A stretch of 64,000 bases of DNA from CAYVBE01 sp964572825 (lineage in GTDB: Bacteria > Planctomycetota > Brocadiia > SM23-32). Made by a program: the position numbers and the translations under genes. Below are positions 40,904-49,895 of the stretch, in pieces (the stretch's first letter is position 1; each line of letters begins with the position of its first letter). The notes below the pieces were generated by a model that was given only the letters and a program-made list of their open reading frames with translations, made no database searches and was not told the origin of the DNA. The DNA is taken from assembly GCA_964572825.1 (NCBI GenBank), contig CAZNGS010000011.1:1-64000 (forward strand), read 5' to 3'.

Positions 40904-43249
40904 CTACCTCAAAATGGTGTAGTACGTGTCCTGAGGCAGTCGGACGGTCAACCCGGCGCCGGACCTTCGTAGCGCCACCGGCTGGTCGCGGTCGGGATAG
41001 CCGTACATGTCCAGGGCGATTGCCCGGCCGGCCCTCGACCTGTGGAAGGTCACGACGCCGTTGACCCTGTCGATCGCGAACGGCTGCGCGCCCAGGCTCT
41101 TGACATGCTTCGTGCCGGGCGGCAGCACCAGACCCTCCTTCCCTCCGTTCCGGGCGGGCATCTCGATGGTGGTTCCCTGGGCCACGGGCTCAGCCCGCCA
41201 GCCGGTCAGTCGGGACTCGGTGACGGCCTGGATGAGTATCTTGTCGGATTCGGTCAGCGGCCGCCCGTCCATCGAGATTACGAGGATGGCGACCGGATTG
41301 TTCCCGGACTTGATGGTAACGTCGGCCAGCTCCACCGCGCCGGCCTTGCCCACCAGCCCCACCGCGCCCTGGGCGCAGGGGGTGTTTATGGTCAGGAGCT
41401 GCTGCCCCCAGTCGAGCGTCAGCTCGCCGTTGGCGCTGCGCACCCGCTGGTTCCGACGATCGATACCAGAGTCGAGGACCGCCCGGTCCACACGGCGGGC
41501 GCTGCGCTCGGCAACCTCATACTCCACCGCCCCGACCAGAAACGCCAGCGGGTCCACTCCGCTGGAGAGGGTCCGCCCCGTGACCGCCTCCGGGTCGTCC
41601 ATCTGCCCCGGCTTCCGGTGAAGGGGATCGCCGCTGCGGACGCTGGCCACCAGCGGTTCCTCTCTGTGCCCGAAATCGTCGAGCGTTCGCGCCTCGTAGA
41701 CGACGACCGGCGCCGGCTGAACGTACCCCATGCGGAACAGGAGCGCCGCCCCGGGGAACTGGCCCATCAGGTCCGGCCAGTTGTGGTTAAACTTGTTGTA
41801 CCGACCGCCCCACGGAACGTGATGGCCCGGGCCCATGAACTCGACCTGCAGCCAGGTGATCTGGTCGAAGTCCAACGCCGCCCCGTAGGCGGCGGCCGCC
41901 AACTGGCCCTCCAGGCTGAAACGGTTCGGGTTCGGAAGACCCATCTCCGTGCAGATCATGGGCACGCCCCGCATGCGCCGGTAGCTTGTGGGCATGTAGC
42001 CCGGGTTGGCCAGGACGGACCCGTCCAGGTAATAATCGCCTGCATTCACTGCGTAGCTGGCAAGACGAGGGTTCTCGGGGTTGACGTGGAAGAAGCTGCT
42101 GTACTGGTGGTAGCCGATGCAGTCTCCGTGAGGCGGGAGCGTGCCGTAGCGCGCCGCGTCCTGCAGGGCCATCCGGTCGGCGGCGAACCAGTCCCCGGCC
42201 AGTATCAGCCCGCCGTAGCCCAGCTCCTCTTTGATGAAGCGGGCCATCTCCTCGTTGTAGTCGCGCTCCAGGTGGAGCATGAACTTGATCTGGTCCGCGA
42301 TGAAGCGACGCTCAGCCGGGCTCTGGCGCTCGTAGGCCCACGAGCCGAGTGTGCCGACGCCCTGCGGCTCCAGCAGCACCTGGTCGTCCTGCTCGACCAG
42401 ATAAGTCCCGCGTTCCTCCTCGCTCAGTCCGTAGTGGTCCAGGGCTTCCCGGAGCGAGCCGTGCTTCTGCCCCGCCCACGTGGTGAATCGCCGCCTGAGG
42501 ATGTTCCACCGGGCCGGGTCGCAGTAGTTGTAGTTTCCGAACCCGAACCAGATGTTCTGCTCGTTCTGCAGCTCCAGGATGTTCATGGCCGGGTCTTCTG
42601 CCAGAGACAACCCGGTGTGGGGATTCACCGTGGTAAGGAGCTTGCGGTACCACTCCTTCTGGATCGCCCGCAGGTCCTCGCACCAGTAGTAGGGCAGCGC
42701 GCCGCGCACAAAGCCGGGCACCCGGGGATGGTCCCGGAACGTGGGGTAATGCCACCAGGGGCAGTAGGTGACGTAGATGCCTTCCTGCTTCATGGCGGCG
42801 ACGAGGCGATGTATCTTCGCCAGATTGTCGTGGTTGATCTCCGTGACGTCCGCCGCGTCTCCCGAGGGCATAACGGAGGTGGGCCCGTCCGTCAGGTCGC
42901 GCACCTGGTTGATGCCCAGCTTGGCGTACGTGCGAGCGGTGTACTCGAGCTCTTCCATGTCGTAATCGAATCCGAACGGACGAAGTCCCGCGGACCAGCC
43001 CCGGAAGGGCCTGTCCAAGCCGGGGATCCATAGCTTGCCGTCTCTCGCGTACATCCAGCCGCTCTGGCCCGCCACATCTTCGTTGAGGCCACTCAGGTCC
43101 AGCAGGGCGTCCTCGCCGAAACCGTCCTGCCTGACCCGGAACTGCCACGTGGCCCGCTCCGGGCCGGTTTCCGCGCCCATAGCACCTGCCACGGAGAGAA
43201 GACCAAAAACTGCCGCGACCTTTGCCACCCGGCTGAGTGATCTTAACAT
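40904..43249 (-). CDS. Secreted clan-A-like glycoside hydrolase
   Basis: 781 aa from ATG 43249 (AGGGAAAC upstream). Signal peptide of about 25 residues (VAAVFGLLSVAGAMGAETG). The middle part has the layout of a (beta/alpha)8 glycosidase: LQNEQNIWFGFGNYN, with the Asn-Glu of a clan-A acid/base, and ICTEMGLPNPNRF, with Glu in the nucleophile position. Strand-like motifs YVTYCPWWHYPTF and GDWFAADRM lie in between. The last 200 residues look like beta-sandwich. It is close to GH5-type enzymes but I cannot name the family. It probably acts outside the cytoplasm on plant or algal glycans. It is in a row with the next three secreted-protein genes. Confidence 0.72.
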   Translation of the reverse strand: MLRSLSRVAKVAAVFGLLSVAGAMGAETGPERATWQFRVRQDGFGEDALLDLSGLNEDVAGQSGWMYARDGKLWIPGLDRPFRGWSAGLRPFGFDYDMEELEYTARTYAKLGINQVRDLTDGPTSVMPSGDAADVTEINHDNLAKIHRLVAAMKQEGIYVTYCPWWHYPTFRDHPRVPGFVRGALPYYWCEDLRAIQKEWYRKLLTTVNPHTGLSLAEDPAMNILELQNEQNIWFGFGNYNYCDPARWNILRRRFTTWAGQKHGSLREALDHYGLSEEERGTYLVEQDDQVLLEPQGVGTLGSWAYERQSPAERRFIADQIKFMLHLERDYNEEMARFIKEELGYGGLILAGDWFAADRMALQDAARYGTLPPHGDCIGYHQYSSFFHVNPENPRLASYAVNAGDYYLDGSVLANPGYMPTSYRRMRGVPMICTEMGLPNPNRFSLEGQLAAAAYGAALDFDQITWLQVEFMGPGHHVPWGGRYNKFNHNWPDLMGQFPGAALLFRMGYVQPAPVVVYEARTLDDFGHREEPLVASVRSGDPLHRKPGQMDDPEAVTGRTLSSGVDPLAFLVGAVEYEVAERSARRVDRAVLDSGIDRRNQRVRSANGELTLDWGQQLLTINTPCAQGAVGLVGKAGAVELADVTIKSGNNPVAILVISMDGRPLTESDKILIQAVTESRLTGWRAEPVAQGTTIEMPARNGGKEGLVLPPGTKHVKSLGAQPFAIDRVNGVVTFHRSRAGRAIALDMYGYPDRDQPVALRRSGAGLTVRLPQDTYYTILR

Positions 43250-43334
43250 CGTTGTTTCCCTGTCCCTGAAGACACAGAAAGATGCGGCCGCTCCCCACGC
43301 CACCGACATTCCTGCCGCGCTTCCGCGCCGATGT

Positions 43335-45707
43335 TCACTCGGCCTGCCAGGTGAGGCCCACCATGGAATGGGGCGGGAGCTCCAGAACGCGGCCCGGCTC
43401 GAAGTCGGTCACAACCTCCTCACTGATCTCCACCTGGGGCTCGGGATTGTCGTACTCATTGCTGGCGGTGATCCGGTCGGCGGTCAGCCACCACGCGTCG
43501 GCGCGGCCGCCGCGGGCCTGCCCGGAGAGCTCCAGTTGAACGCGGCGTGCACCCTCCGTGTCCAGGTTAAAGAGCACCAGCCCCCTCCGCCGGCCGTCCC
43601 GGAAGGCGTAGCTCCACAGCACGGGGATGCCCTCGTAGGTGCTGATCTCGCGCCGGCTGTCCTCGAAGACGCCCCTGGCGGTAAAGGTGGGCCGGGCGCC
43701 GCCGTGCACTGTGCGGACCATGTCGCCGCCGATGACCTTATTGACGATCTCTTCGGCCAGGAACAGCGGGCGGTAGCGCTGGTCCCACACGTTGATGCCC
43801 GGCACGAAGCCCCACAGCGGGATGCCGAAGAAGTTCTTCTGGTTCAGGTTGAACAGGCACTGCCTCCGCACCCCGCACTCGCGCATCATCAGCAGGCTAT
43901 CGTTGAGGACGTTCAGGCCGCCCCCGATGGAGGTGAACATCTTCCTGCGCGTCTCCAGCGGCACCGCGCCCTCGTTGCCGGGCCGCGGGTTGGTCAGGTG
44001 GAACTGGTGTTCGTATATGGCCAGCTCCTTCCCTGTGCCCTGTAGGGCCGCGTGGCTGTCGGAGACCCGGCCGCCGGGCTCCAGCACTCGCTTGATGGTA
44101 TAGCCGTAGACCCACCGGAACAGGGCCTGGCCGGTGGTCAGGTGCTCCACGTACTGCTGCCGCACGCCGTTCATCAGGTAGGGCGCGATGGCCACCACGT
44201 CGGCGTTGGGAACCCACTGGCGGGCGATGTTGCCGATCAGCCAGCCGTTGCCGGCCTGCGCGCCCGCCACGAACACCACGTTCGGCGTGCAATGAGGCGA
44301 GGATTTGCCCGCGGCGATCATGTCCTTCCAGTGCTCCGGACCGTTGTAGGAGCCGGTGGCGTAGCCGCCGGGGTTCCATGCTTCATTGCCGAACTCGATG
44401 TAGATGTTGTCAAAGACCTCCGTCCAGGGCTTCGGGTGGCCGAGCTCCGCGCGGACCCTGCCGTAGCCGATGTCCGCCGGGGCGCCGAGATACTCCATCA
44501 GCAGGGGAATCTCGTCCACGTGGAGCGTGCCGGGCACGCAGTACCAGGGATCGGCCCCCACGTGCTCGCACAGCCCGTAGTAATCGTGCATGTTGAAGGC
44601 ATAGGTGCGGGCAGAGTTCCGGGCGCCCTTGACCAGGTTGGACCATCGGCGGGTCCACCCCATCTGCTCCAGCCGCGGCCTCAGGTTATTCTCCAGGTTG
44701 CTCCCGCCCATCTGCAGGTGGCGCAGTATGCCGGGCTTCAGGCGCTTCAGCAGGTCCACCATCGGGTCGCGGAACGCGGTGGGGTTGCGGTGGCGTTCCT
44801 CCTTCCAGATGACCACGTCGTCCACCAGAACTTCGCCACCGGCGGCGACGAGGCGTACCGTCACGTGCTGCTCCCGCGAGTCCAGCCCGCTGACGTCCAG
44901 CTTCAGGTCGTGATGGCGCCACTCGCCGGTGGGCTGCAGGACGGGATTCTCTGTCCCGTCCACCTCGACGGTCAGTGTGGGCTCGCCGGCGTGGGTCTTC
45001 GCCCAGAGCTGGACGCGCCACCTGCCGTTCTGGTCTGCCTGGCTGCCCCACATGGGCACGAAGGTGTAGTGCGCCCGGTCCTCCGATCCGCGCAGCAGCA
45101 GGGCGGACCGGCCGAAGCTGCCCGGGGGCACGTCGCCGACATGGGCCGTATTCTGCTCCGCGTTCCAGAAATCGGGGTTGTTGCTCTCCTTTATGCTTCC
45201 CTGGTTGGAATTCTCCAGCTCCAGCATCACCCCGTTCTTGCTCAGGTCGGAGGCAGGGACCGGCCGGTCAAAGGAGATGTAGCAGAGCTCCCGTTTCTGA
45301 TGGTCGGCGGGGCAGACTTTCGTCTCTACGGCGTTTATGAAGCCGGACATACCTTTGGCCGGACCACCCAGCAGCGTCCAGCGCACCCGGCCCTTCATGG
45401 CTTCCCACGCCTCTTCGGCGGGGGCGAACCACACGAAGATGCCGTTCTCGTCCTGCTGCGGCCCCCAGGAGACGAAGCGGTACATGACGCCCTCGAAGTT
45501 CTCGGCCACCCGCACCTTGACGATGCTGCTGTCCCAGTAGTTGTCGCCGCACGTGTTGATGCCCAGGCGCATGGTGTCCGGAACCACGACCTCGTCCGTC
45601 ATCCGGACCGTCGTCACGTCCTCCTCGCCCCGGCCCGCCTGCGCGGCGGTCGCCGCCAGGCACGACATCAGCACGCCGGCCATCATCACTGCGATCGCGT
45701 TCCGCAT
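43335..45707 (-). CDS. Secreted glycoside hydrolase, GH51/arabinofuranosidase-like
   Basis: 790 aa with signal peptide (VMMAGVLMSCLAATAAQAG). Residues 160-300 read like a carbohydrate-binding beta-sandwich (FWNAEQNTAHVGDVPPG, WAKTHAGEPTLTVEVDG). The catalytic part has IYIEFGNEAWNPGGYATG, where Asn-Glu is the typical acid/base of clan-A enzymes, and ELAIYEHQFHL, where Glu is a nucleophile candidate. The final 150 residues are the beta-sandwich typical of arabinofuranosidases (VLFNLDTEGARRVQLELSGQ). This order matches GH51-like alpha-L-arabinofuranosidases. It lies 85 bases upstream of the other large hydrolase; both are on the minus strand. Confidence 0.72.
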   Translation of the reverse strand: MRNAIAVMMAGVLMSCLAATAAQAGRGEEDVTTVRMTDEVVVPDTMRLGINTCGDNYWDSSIVKVRVAENFEGVMYRFVSWGPQQDENGIFVWFAPAEEAWEAMKGRVRWTLLGGPAKGMSGFINAVETKVCPADHQKRELCYISFDRPVPASDLSKNGVMLELENSNQGSIKESNNPDFWNAEQNTAHVGDVPPGSFGRSALLLRGSEDRAHYTFVPMWGSQADQNGRWRVQLWAKTHAGEPTLTVEVDGTENPVLQPTGEWRHHDLKLDVSGLDSREQHVTVRLVAAGGEVLVDDVVIWKEERHRNPTAFRDPMVDLLKRLKPGILRHLQMGGSNLENNLRPRLEQMGWTRRWSNLVKGARNSARTYAFNMHDYYGLCEHVGADPWYCVPGTLHVDEIPLLMEYLGAPADIGYGRVRAELGHPKPWTEVFDNIYIEFGNEAWNPGGYATGSYNGPEHWKDMIAAGKSSPHCTPNVVFVAGAQAGNGWLIGNIARQWVPNADVVAIAPYLMNGVRQQYVEHLTTGQALFRWVYGYTIKRVLEPGGRVSDSHAALQGTGKELAIYEHQFHLTNPRPGNEGAVPLETRRKMFTSIGGGLNVLNDSLLMMRECGVRRQCLFNLNQKNFFGIPLWGFVPGINVWDQRYRPLFLAEEIVNKVIGGDMVRTVHGGARPTFTARGVFEDSRREISTYEGIPVLWSYAFRDGRRRGLVLFNLDTEGARRVQLELSGQARGGRADAWWLTADRITASNEYDNPEPQVEISEEVVTDFEPGRVLELPPHSMVGLTWQAE

Positions 45708-45855
45708 GAGCGTTCTCTCCCTTCTTCTCTCGACAACCTTTGGAGAAACAGTGGAGCCTCAGCCGGGGGCCTGTCTGCGTGCCTGTCTGTCGGGCACACA
45801 GACGACCGCGCACAGGCAGACGGCCGAGCTACACTATCAGGAAGCTGTCAACCCA

Positions 45856-46758
45856 TCACTTCGCTTTGCCCAGGTTGACGATCACGGCGCGGTCTTTCAG
45901 GACCTGGGGCACGAACAGCAGGCCCCGCTCGCGGTCCAGGCCGATGTCCGCCGGCGACTCCAGCTCCAGCAGCGTCCGCACCGTCTTGCCGTCCGGCGAT
46001 ATTGTGCAGACCTTGCCACCCGTGAAGTCGGAAACGATGAAGGTTCCGTCGCCGGTGACCTCGATGCCGTCCAGGTTCGTGAAATGGTCGAAGACACCGA
46101 GGGGCTCCGGCGGCTCCTTCCCCGCGGGGTCCAGCTCATAGACCTCGTGCAGTGCCCAGCTCACCGCGAACATCCGGTCCCCGTGGAAGGTGATACCGTT
46201 CACCCCCGGCACGGCCGGGATGAATCCCGCCTCCCCCTCCACGGGGTCGTACCAGTGGACCTTACCGTGCAGGGTGTCCGAGACCCAGACGCGCCGGCCG
46301 TCCGCGGCCACGTCGTTGGCCTTACCCAGCAGGGGCAGCGGCACCCGCTCGGGCGGCCCCCCGCTCAGGGGACAGCGCATCAACCGGCGGTTGTCCCCGA
46401 AGTAGAGGTGATCCCCCAGAATGGCCATTCCCTTGGGACCGTTCAGGATGGCGTCTTCGGTGCTGTCCACCCAACGCGGCTCGATCTTGTCGCCATCGTA
46501 GCCGGCGAGGCAGATGTAGCCGCGGGCATCGTCGGTCCAGTACTCTCCCTCGGCTGCCTCAACGTTGGAGATGTAGACGACATCCCTGTCGGGCACGGGA
46601 AGCATGCTCTCGGGCACGTCCAGATCCTGTATGACGGCAACGGTCTCGGCGGTCAGTTTCCCGGCGGCCGCCCCCGTCCCGAAATGCCCACAGCCTGTTG
46701 CGAACAGCAGCGCGGACAGAACAGCAAAAACCACCGATGTACTGGTCCAAGAACGCAT
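45856..46758 (-). CDS. Beta-propeller lipoprotein, SMP-30/NHL-like
   Basis: 300 aa. The signal peptide ends in lipobox FATGC. The rest has six propeller-like blades (DVVYISNVEAAEGEYW, GDHLYFGDNRRLMRC, RVWVSDTLHGKVHWYDP, GDRMFAVSWALHEVYELDP, GTFIVSDFTGGKVCTISPDG and a last VFVPQVL-like strand), as in SMP-30/gluconolactonase and NHL proteins. The metal-binding residues of true gluconolactonases are not clear. It is exported and may bind sugars or act as scaffold. It sits between two secreted glycosidase genes. Confidence 0.8.
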   Translation of the reverse strand: MRSWTSTSVVFAVLSALLFATGCGHFGTGAAAGKLTAETVAVIQDLDVPESMLPVPDRDVVYISNVEAAEGEYWTDDARGYICLAGYDGDKIEPRWVDSTEDAILNGPKGMAILGDHLYFGDNRRLMRCPLSGGPPERVPLPLLGKANDVAADGRRVWVSDTLHGKVHWYDPVEGEAGFIPAVPGVNGITFHGDRMFAVSWALHEVYELDPAGKEPPEPLGVFDHFTNLDGIEVTGDGTFIVSDFTGGKVCTISPDGKTVRTLLELESPADIGLDRERGLLFVPQVLKDRAVIVNLGKAK

Positions 46759-46802
46759 CCTTTTTCCTCCACATGGGGTCTATCTTGTTGCGCAGTGCTT
46801 GG

Positions 46803-48593
46803 TTACCGGGTCAGGCAGTACTGCTCGGCCCAGGTCCGGAAGTCTCCCCTCTCCTCCGGCGATTCAAGCTCGATGTTCTCCCGTAGCACGGCGAAGTCCG
46901 GCACCCCGACCGCGTGGTCCCCGTCGAAGTCGCCCTGCTCCCACCACCAGGTGCCCTCCTCGCGGAAGTGGTCGCGCAGGACGGCGAAGTCCTCGAAGCT
47001 CACCCGTCCGTCCAGGGTGGCGTCCCCGGTCGGCAGCAGTTGGCTCATCAGCCCGTCCCATTTGGGCGAGCCGGGCTCGCGCAGGTCCGCCAGCAGGCCC
47101 CAGCTTCCGCTGGTGAAGGTGTAGTGCATGAACAGTCCGCCGGGGTTGACCGTCTCCCATAGCCGGAAGTAATCCCGGTAGATACGCCGCATGGCGGGGT
47201 GGCGCTGCGCCCGGCCGATCATTGCGCCGTCCGTCACCCGGTTGTGCCAGACGTGCTGGCCGCCCTCGTAGGCGTAGAGCTTCAGGCCGTGTCGGTCGGC
47301 GATGTCCTTGTGGCGCCGGATGCCGTAGTAAAGGCGGTTCGCGTCGCGGGCCTCGTCGGCGGGCATCCCCTTCCGTGCCAGCGCGAGTGCCCCCTCGACA
47401 TTCTCCATCATGGCTTCCATCAGCCTGTCCAGTTCGGAATACTTCCCGTGGACGTGGATATACGGAGCGATGGCGAGCGCATCGATGACCTCCCGGGGCT
47501 CGATCCCGTTGTCCCGGTAGTATTCGAGGGCCTTGTCGATGTGCCAGGGGTTGCCCGTCTGGCCGGCCAGCACGACTTCCAGCCGTCCGCGGGCCTGCGT
47601 TCCCCAGACCTGGCGGAATATACGACTAACCTGCGCCAGCCGGGGCGCGACGGCGCCGTAATAGAGCGTCACGTCCGAGGTCTGCCACTCCCAGTCGGGC
47701 TCGATCATCTTCTTGCCCAGTTCCGGCCCCTGGCTGAAGTTCCACAACTCGTTGCTCAGCTCGACGATGCACTTCAGTTCGGGGTTCAGCCGATCGCGCA
47801 TCAGGCGCGCCAGTTCGCGCACGTATCGGTCATCGGCCAGGTGCGGCACGCACATCCACATGTCCTTCCCGGATTCGTTGCACAGGTCGATCATCAGCTC
47901 GTAGGCCATCCCGCCCATGGGCAGGCGGGGTCGCCACCCGGGCGTCTGCACCAGGTAATCCGGCCGCCGCCGCACTCCCCATCGCTCGGCGTTGCTGCTG
48001 TTGGTGGCGTTCCAGTCCATGAACCGGAAGGTCGAGAACGGCCGCACGCGGCGGATAAACTCAGCCCGCACCACCCGGTCGGTATCCACGTCGTACCCGG
48101 GGCATACCAGCCGCACGTCGCGCACCGGATCGTCCCCGTCCACGTCGTGAAAGGAAACATGCACAAGGTCCGCCTCCGTGCGGTCCACCTCCACGAGCGC
48201 GTAGGTGCGACGGCCCGCCCTGCGCACCAAGTCCTCGAGCAGCCGGGCGGCGCCCTCGAAGCGAATCTCGCCTTTGCCCCCGTACCGCAGCCTATAGACG
48301 CCGTCGGGGTAGCCGTTGAGGAAGGAATGTATCCGGATGCGCGGGTCGAGGGGTACGCCTTGCTCGGTAAGCGGCAGCTCTTCCCACTTTCCGGGATTGT
48401 CCTTGACCATCTCCGAGAACTCCTCGGGCATCTCGTAGGAGAAGGCCCGGGCGGCGTCGACAAACGCGGCGTCGCCCGTGTAGAAATCGTGCGCCCAGAA
48501 ATTCACCCCCCGGTCGGGAGCGGGCTCTGCGCCCGCCGGGGCGACCGCAGGCACCAGGGATACCAACAGCAACAGGGCGATTCCGGCTCTCAT
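46803..48593 (-). CDS. Secreted glycosidase-like protein with C-terminal dockerin
   Basis: 596 aa with signal peptide (ALLLLVSLVPAVAPAGA). The middle has IVELSNELWNFSQGPELG, with Asn-Glu of a clan-A acid/base, and KLYAYEGGQHVW, with Glu as nucleophile candidate. Residues 525-590 form a dockerin type I: two calcium loops, GDATLDGRVSFEDFAVLRDH and GDFDGDHAVGVPDFAVLREN. Dockerins bind cohesins of surface scaffolds. No cohesin gene is seen here. In Planctomycetota such tails are common on exported proteins. It lies 44 bases upstream of the propeller gene on the same strand. Confidence 0.8.
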   Translation of the reverse strand: MRAGIALLLLVSLVPAVAPAGAEPAPDRGVNFWAHDFYTGDAAFVDAARAFSYEMPEEFSEMVKDNPGKWEELPLTEQGVPLDPRIRIHSFLNGYPDGVYRLRYGGKGEIRFEGAARLLEDLVRRAGRRTYALVEVDRTEADLVHVSFHDVDGDDPVRDVRLVCPGYDVDTDRVVRAEFIRRVRPFSTFRFMDWNATNSSNAERWGVRRRPDYLVQTPGWRPRLPMGGMAYELMIDLCNESGKDMWMCVPHLADDRYVRELARLMRDRLNPELKCIVELSNELWNFSQGPELGKKMIEPDWEWQTSDVTLYYGAVAPRLAQVSRIFRQVWGTQARGRLEVVLAGQTGNPWHIDKALEYYRDNGIEPREVIDALAIAPYIHVHGKYSELDRLMEAMMENVEGALALARKGMPADEARDANRLYYGIRRHKDIADRHGLKLYAYEGGQHVWHNRVTDGAMIGRAQRHPAMRRIYRDYFRLWETVNPGGLFMHYTFTSGSWGLLADLREPGSPKWDGLMSQLLPTGDATLDGRVSFEDFAVLRDHFREEGTWWWEQGDFDGDHAVGVPDFAVLRENIELESPEERGDFRTWAEQYCLTR

Positions 48594-48924
48594 CTCAGGC
48601 CTCCGATCCAGGAAGATGCCTTCACGATTCCAGGCGCCGGGCTGGACCCTTCTTCCCTACAGTGTGCGGCTGGCCGGCGGCGTTGTCAAGATCGGTGCGT
48701 CCAACGCGCTTCCGGCAAGGGCGCCGGGTGGCATTCCACCGCGCCGGACATGGCGGAGGGGCAAAGCCGGCCGTCGGGGGAGCCAAACAGGACGCGGTGC
48801 CCCGGACCCCGGCTGGCGACTCCACCCGGTGCGGCGCCGCTTTCACTTCCCGGGGCCCTGGCCCCGTTGCGAAGCGCGACATCGCAACGAAAACTCCGGG
48901 CCGCAAGCCGCCCCAACGGCAAAG

Positions 48925-48963
48925 CCTTTCGACAGGCTCAAGGCCCTGAGCAAAGTCGAAGGG
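48925..48963. repeat. Palindromic intergenic repeat
   Basis: CCTTTCGACAGGCTCA, five bases, then CTGAGCAAAGTCGAAGG: the arms TTCGAC/GTCGAA and CTCA/TGAG pair as an imperfect palindrome. The sequence resembles a family of small interspersed palindromes found in many bacterial genomes. Confidence 0.6.
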
Positions 48964-49339
48964 CGGTGGCAAGCCACCGCAGCCCAAGGAAAACCGGGAC
49001 AGCGGTCCCCTCCTCCGCAAGAGCCCCATGAGCTTTCATCTCTGTGACTCCTATTTAGACTTTGGACGATGGAAGAGGAATGCCCTCCCGATATATAGCG
49101 TCAGCGCCGGAGGACGAGGTCCCGCGGGGACCCTCCTTCGGCCGACAGGCGCCGGAGCTGCCATTTTGGGTAGCTGAGGCCTCCTCGCCCGGGGCTGTCC
49201 GTCGCTTCGTGAGAACATTTTCCGTTGATGCCCCTCTGCCGTTGATCAGCGTTAATCTGCGGCCAAATGCCGTTTGTCGTTCTCGTTACTTCGCCCTTCG
49301 TCCTTCGAACTTCCCACTTCCGGCGGCCCGCCGCCAGCC

Positions 49340-49425
49340 ATTATAGTCGTTCCTGGAAATCCGCGTGTCCGTCTTGACCGCATTGACCGAGAAAATCCCC
49401 GGATTCCCGGGTTTTCCGGCGTGAT
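49340..49425 (+). repeat. Dispersed repeat, copy 2
   Basis: Starts ATTATAGTCGTT, contains GTGTCCG and two TTGACCG blocks, and ends in GGGTTTTCCGG. It matches 10506-10590 in the same orientation. Confidence 0.6.
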
Positions 49426-49743
49426 CCTGGCCTCGGATGGGCAGCGGCCGGCATGCGCGGGCGCGCAGTTGAATGTCGTAGGGTCAAATAGTTCAAGGCC
49501 CGCGCGGGGGGCGGGACACAGGGGATCGGATCCAGCAGTAGCGACCGTGAAAAGCTCCTTTTGCCGGCGCGGGCCGGGCGCCCGCCTGCATGGCAGACAG
49601 GCGTGGGCACAGGCAGACACGCCTCGCGTGCGGCCCCCGGCTCTTCTGATCCGCTGCTCGGACTGGTGCACGTGATGCGCACGGGGCTTCGAGGGACACG
49701 CGGGTGGGTATAGCGAAGGGCGCACGGGAACCGCGATACGAAG

Positions 49744-49767
49744 AAAAAGCGCCCCACTGGGAGGCGC
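49744..49767 (-). terminator. Terminator hairpin of the tracrRNA
   Basis: On the minus strand GCGCC (49767-49763), a short loop, GGCGC (49753-49749) and TTTTT (49748-49744). GC-rich stem plus T run. Confidence 0.85.
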
Positions 49768-49851
49768 CGTAAGGTTGCTCCGTAGAGCAGAGCCCGCGGG
49801 GCAATTCACCCCTTACTGTGATTTGAGAGTGAACCGCCGTTCGGATACACT
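49744..49851 (-). ncRNA. tracrRNA of the type II-C CRISPR system
   Basis: About 108 nt on the minus strand. Its first 35 bases (49850-49816) are the anti-repeat: GTGTATCCGAACGGCGGTTC pairs with the 3' half of the CRISPR repeat, then a short bulge, then TCAAATCACAG pairs with the 5' part. Three hairpins follow: GGGG/CCCC at 49812-49798, TGCTC-TACG-GAGCA at 49789-49776, and GCGCC/GGCGC at 49767-49749 followed by TTTTT as terminator. This anti-repeat plus stem-loops plus terminator is the standard tracrRNA layout. The RNA joins crRNA and Cas9. A strong promoter lies directly upstream. Confidence 0.92.
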
Positions 49852-49857
49852 ACCTAC

Positions 49858-49886
49858 ACTATAGAGGAGCCCGGATTCTTTGTCAA
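49858..49886 (-). promoter_or_regulatory. Sigma70 promoter of the tracrRNA, overlapping the cas9 ribosome site
   Basis: Minus strand TTGACA (49886-49881), 17-base spacer, TATAGT (49863-49858): a near-consensus promoter with ideal spacing. Transcription should begin near 49851, the first base of the anti-repeat. On the plus strand the same bases hold the AAGGAG of cas9 (49885-49890). Confidence 0.88.
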
Positions 49887-49895
49887 GGAGAAATC

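Larger units (their letters stand above)
48594..49743. other. Long intergenic region before the CRISPR locus
   Basis: About 1150 bases between the dockerin-tailed gene and the tracrRNA. It holds a palindromic repeat (48925-48963) and a dispersed repeat copy (49340-49425). I see no gene: open frames on both strands are Arg/Pro/Ser-rich shadows. The region may contain the cas9 promoter and part of its leader. Confidence 0.5.

Noticed and set aside
44052..45878. Plus-strand frame of 608 codons
   Set aside because: Mirror of the GH51-like gene; no domain and no ribosome site.
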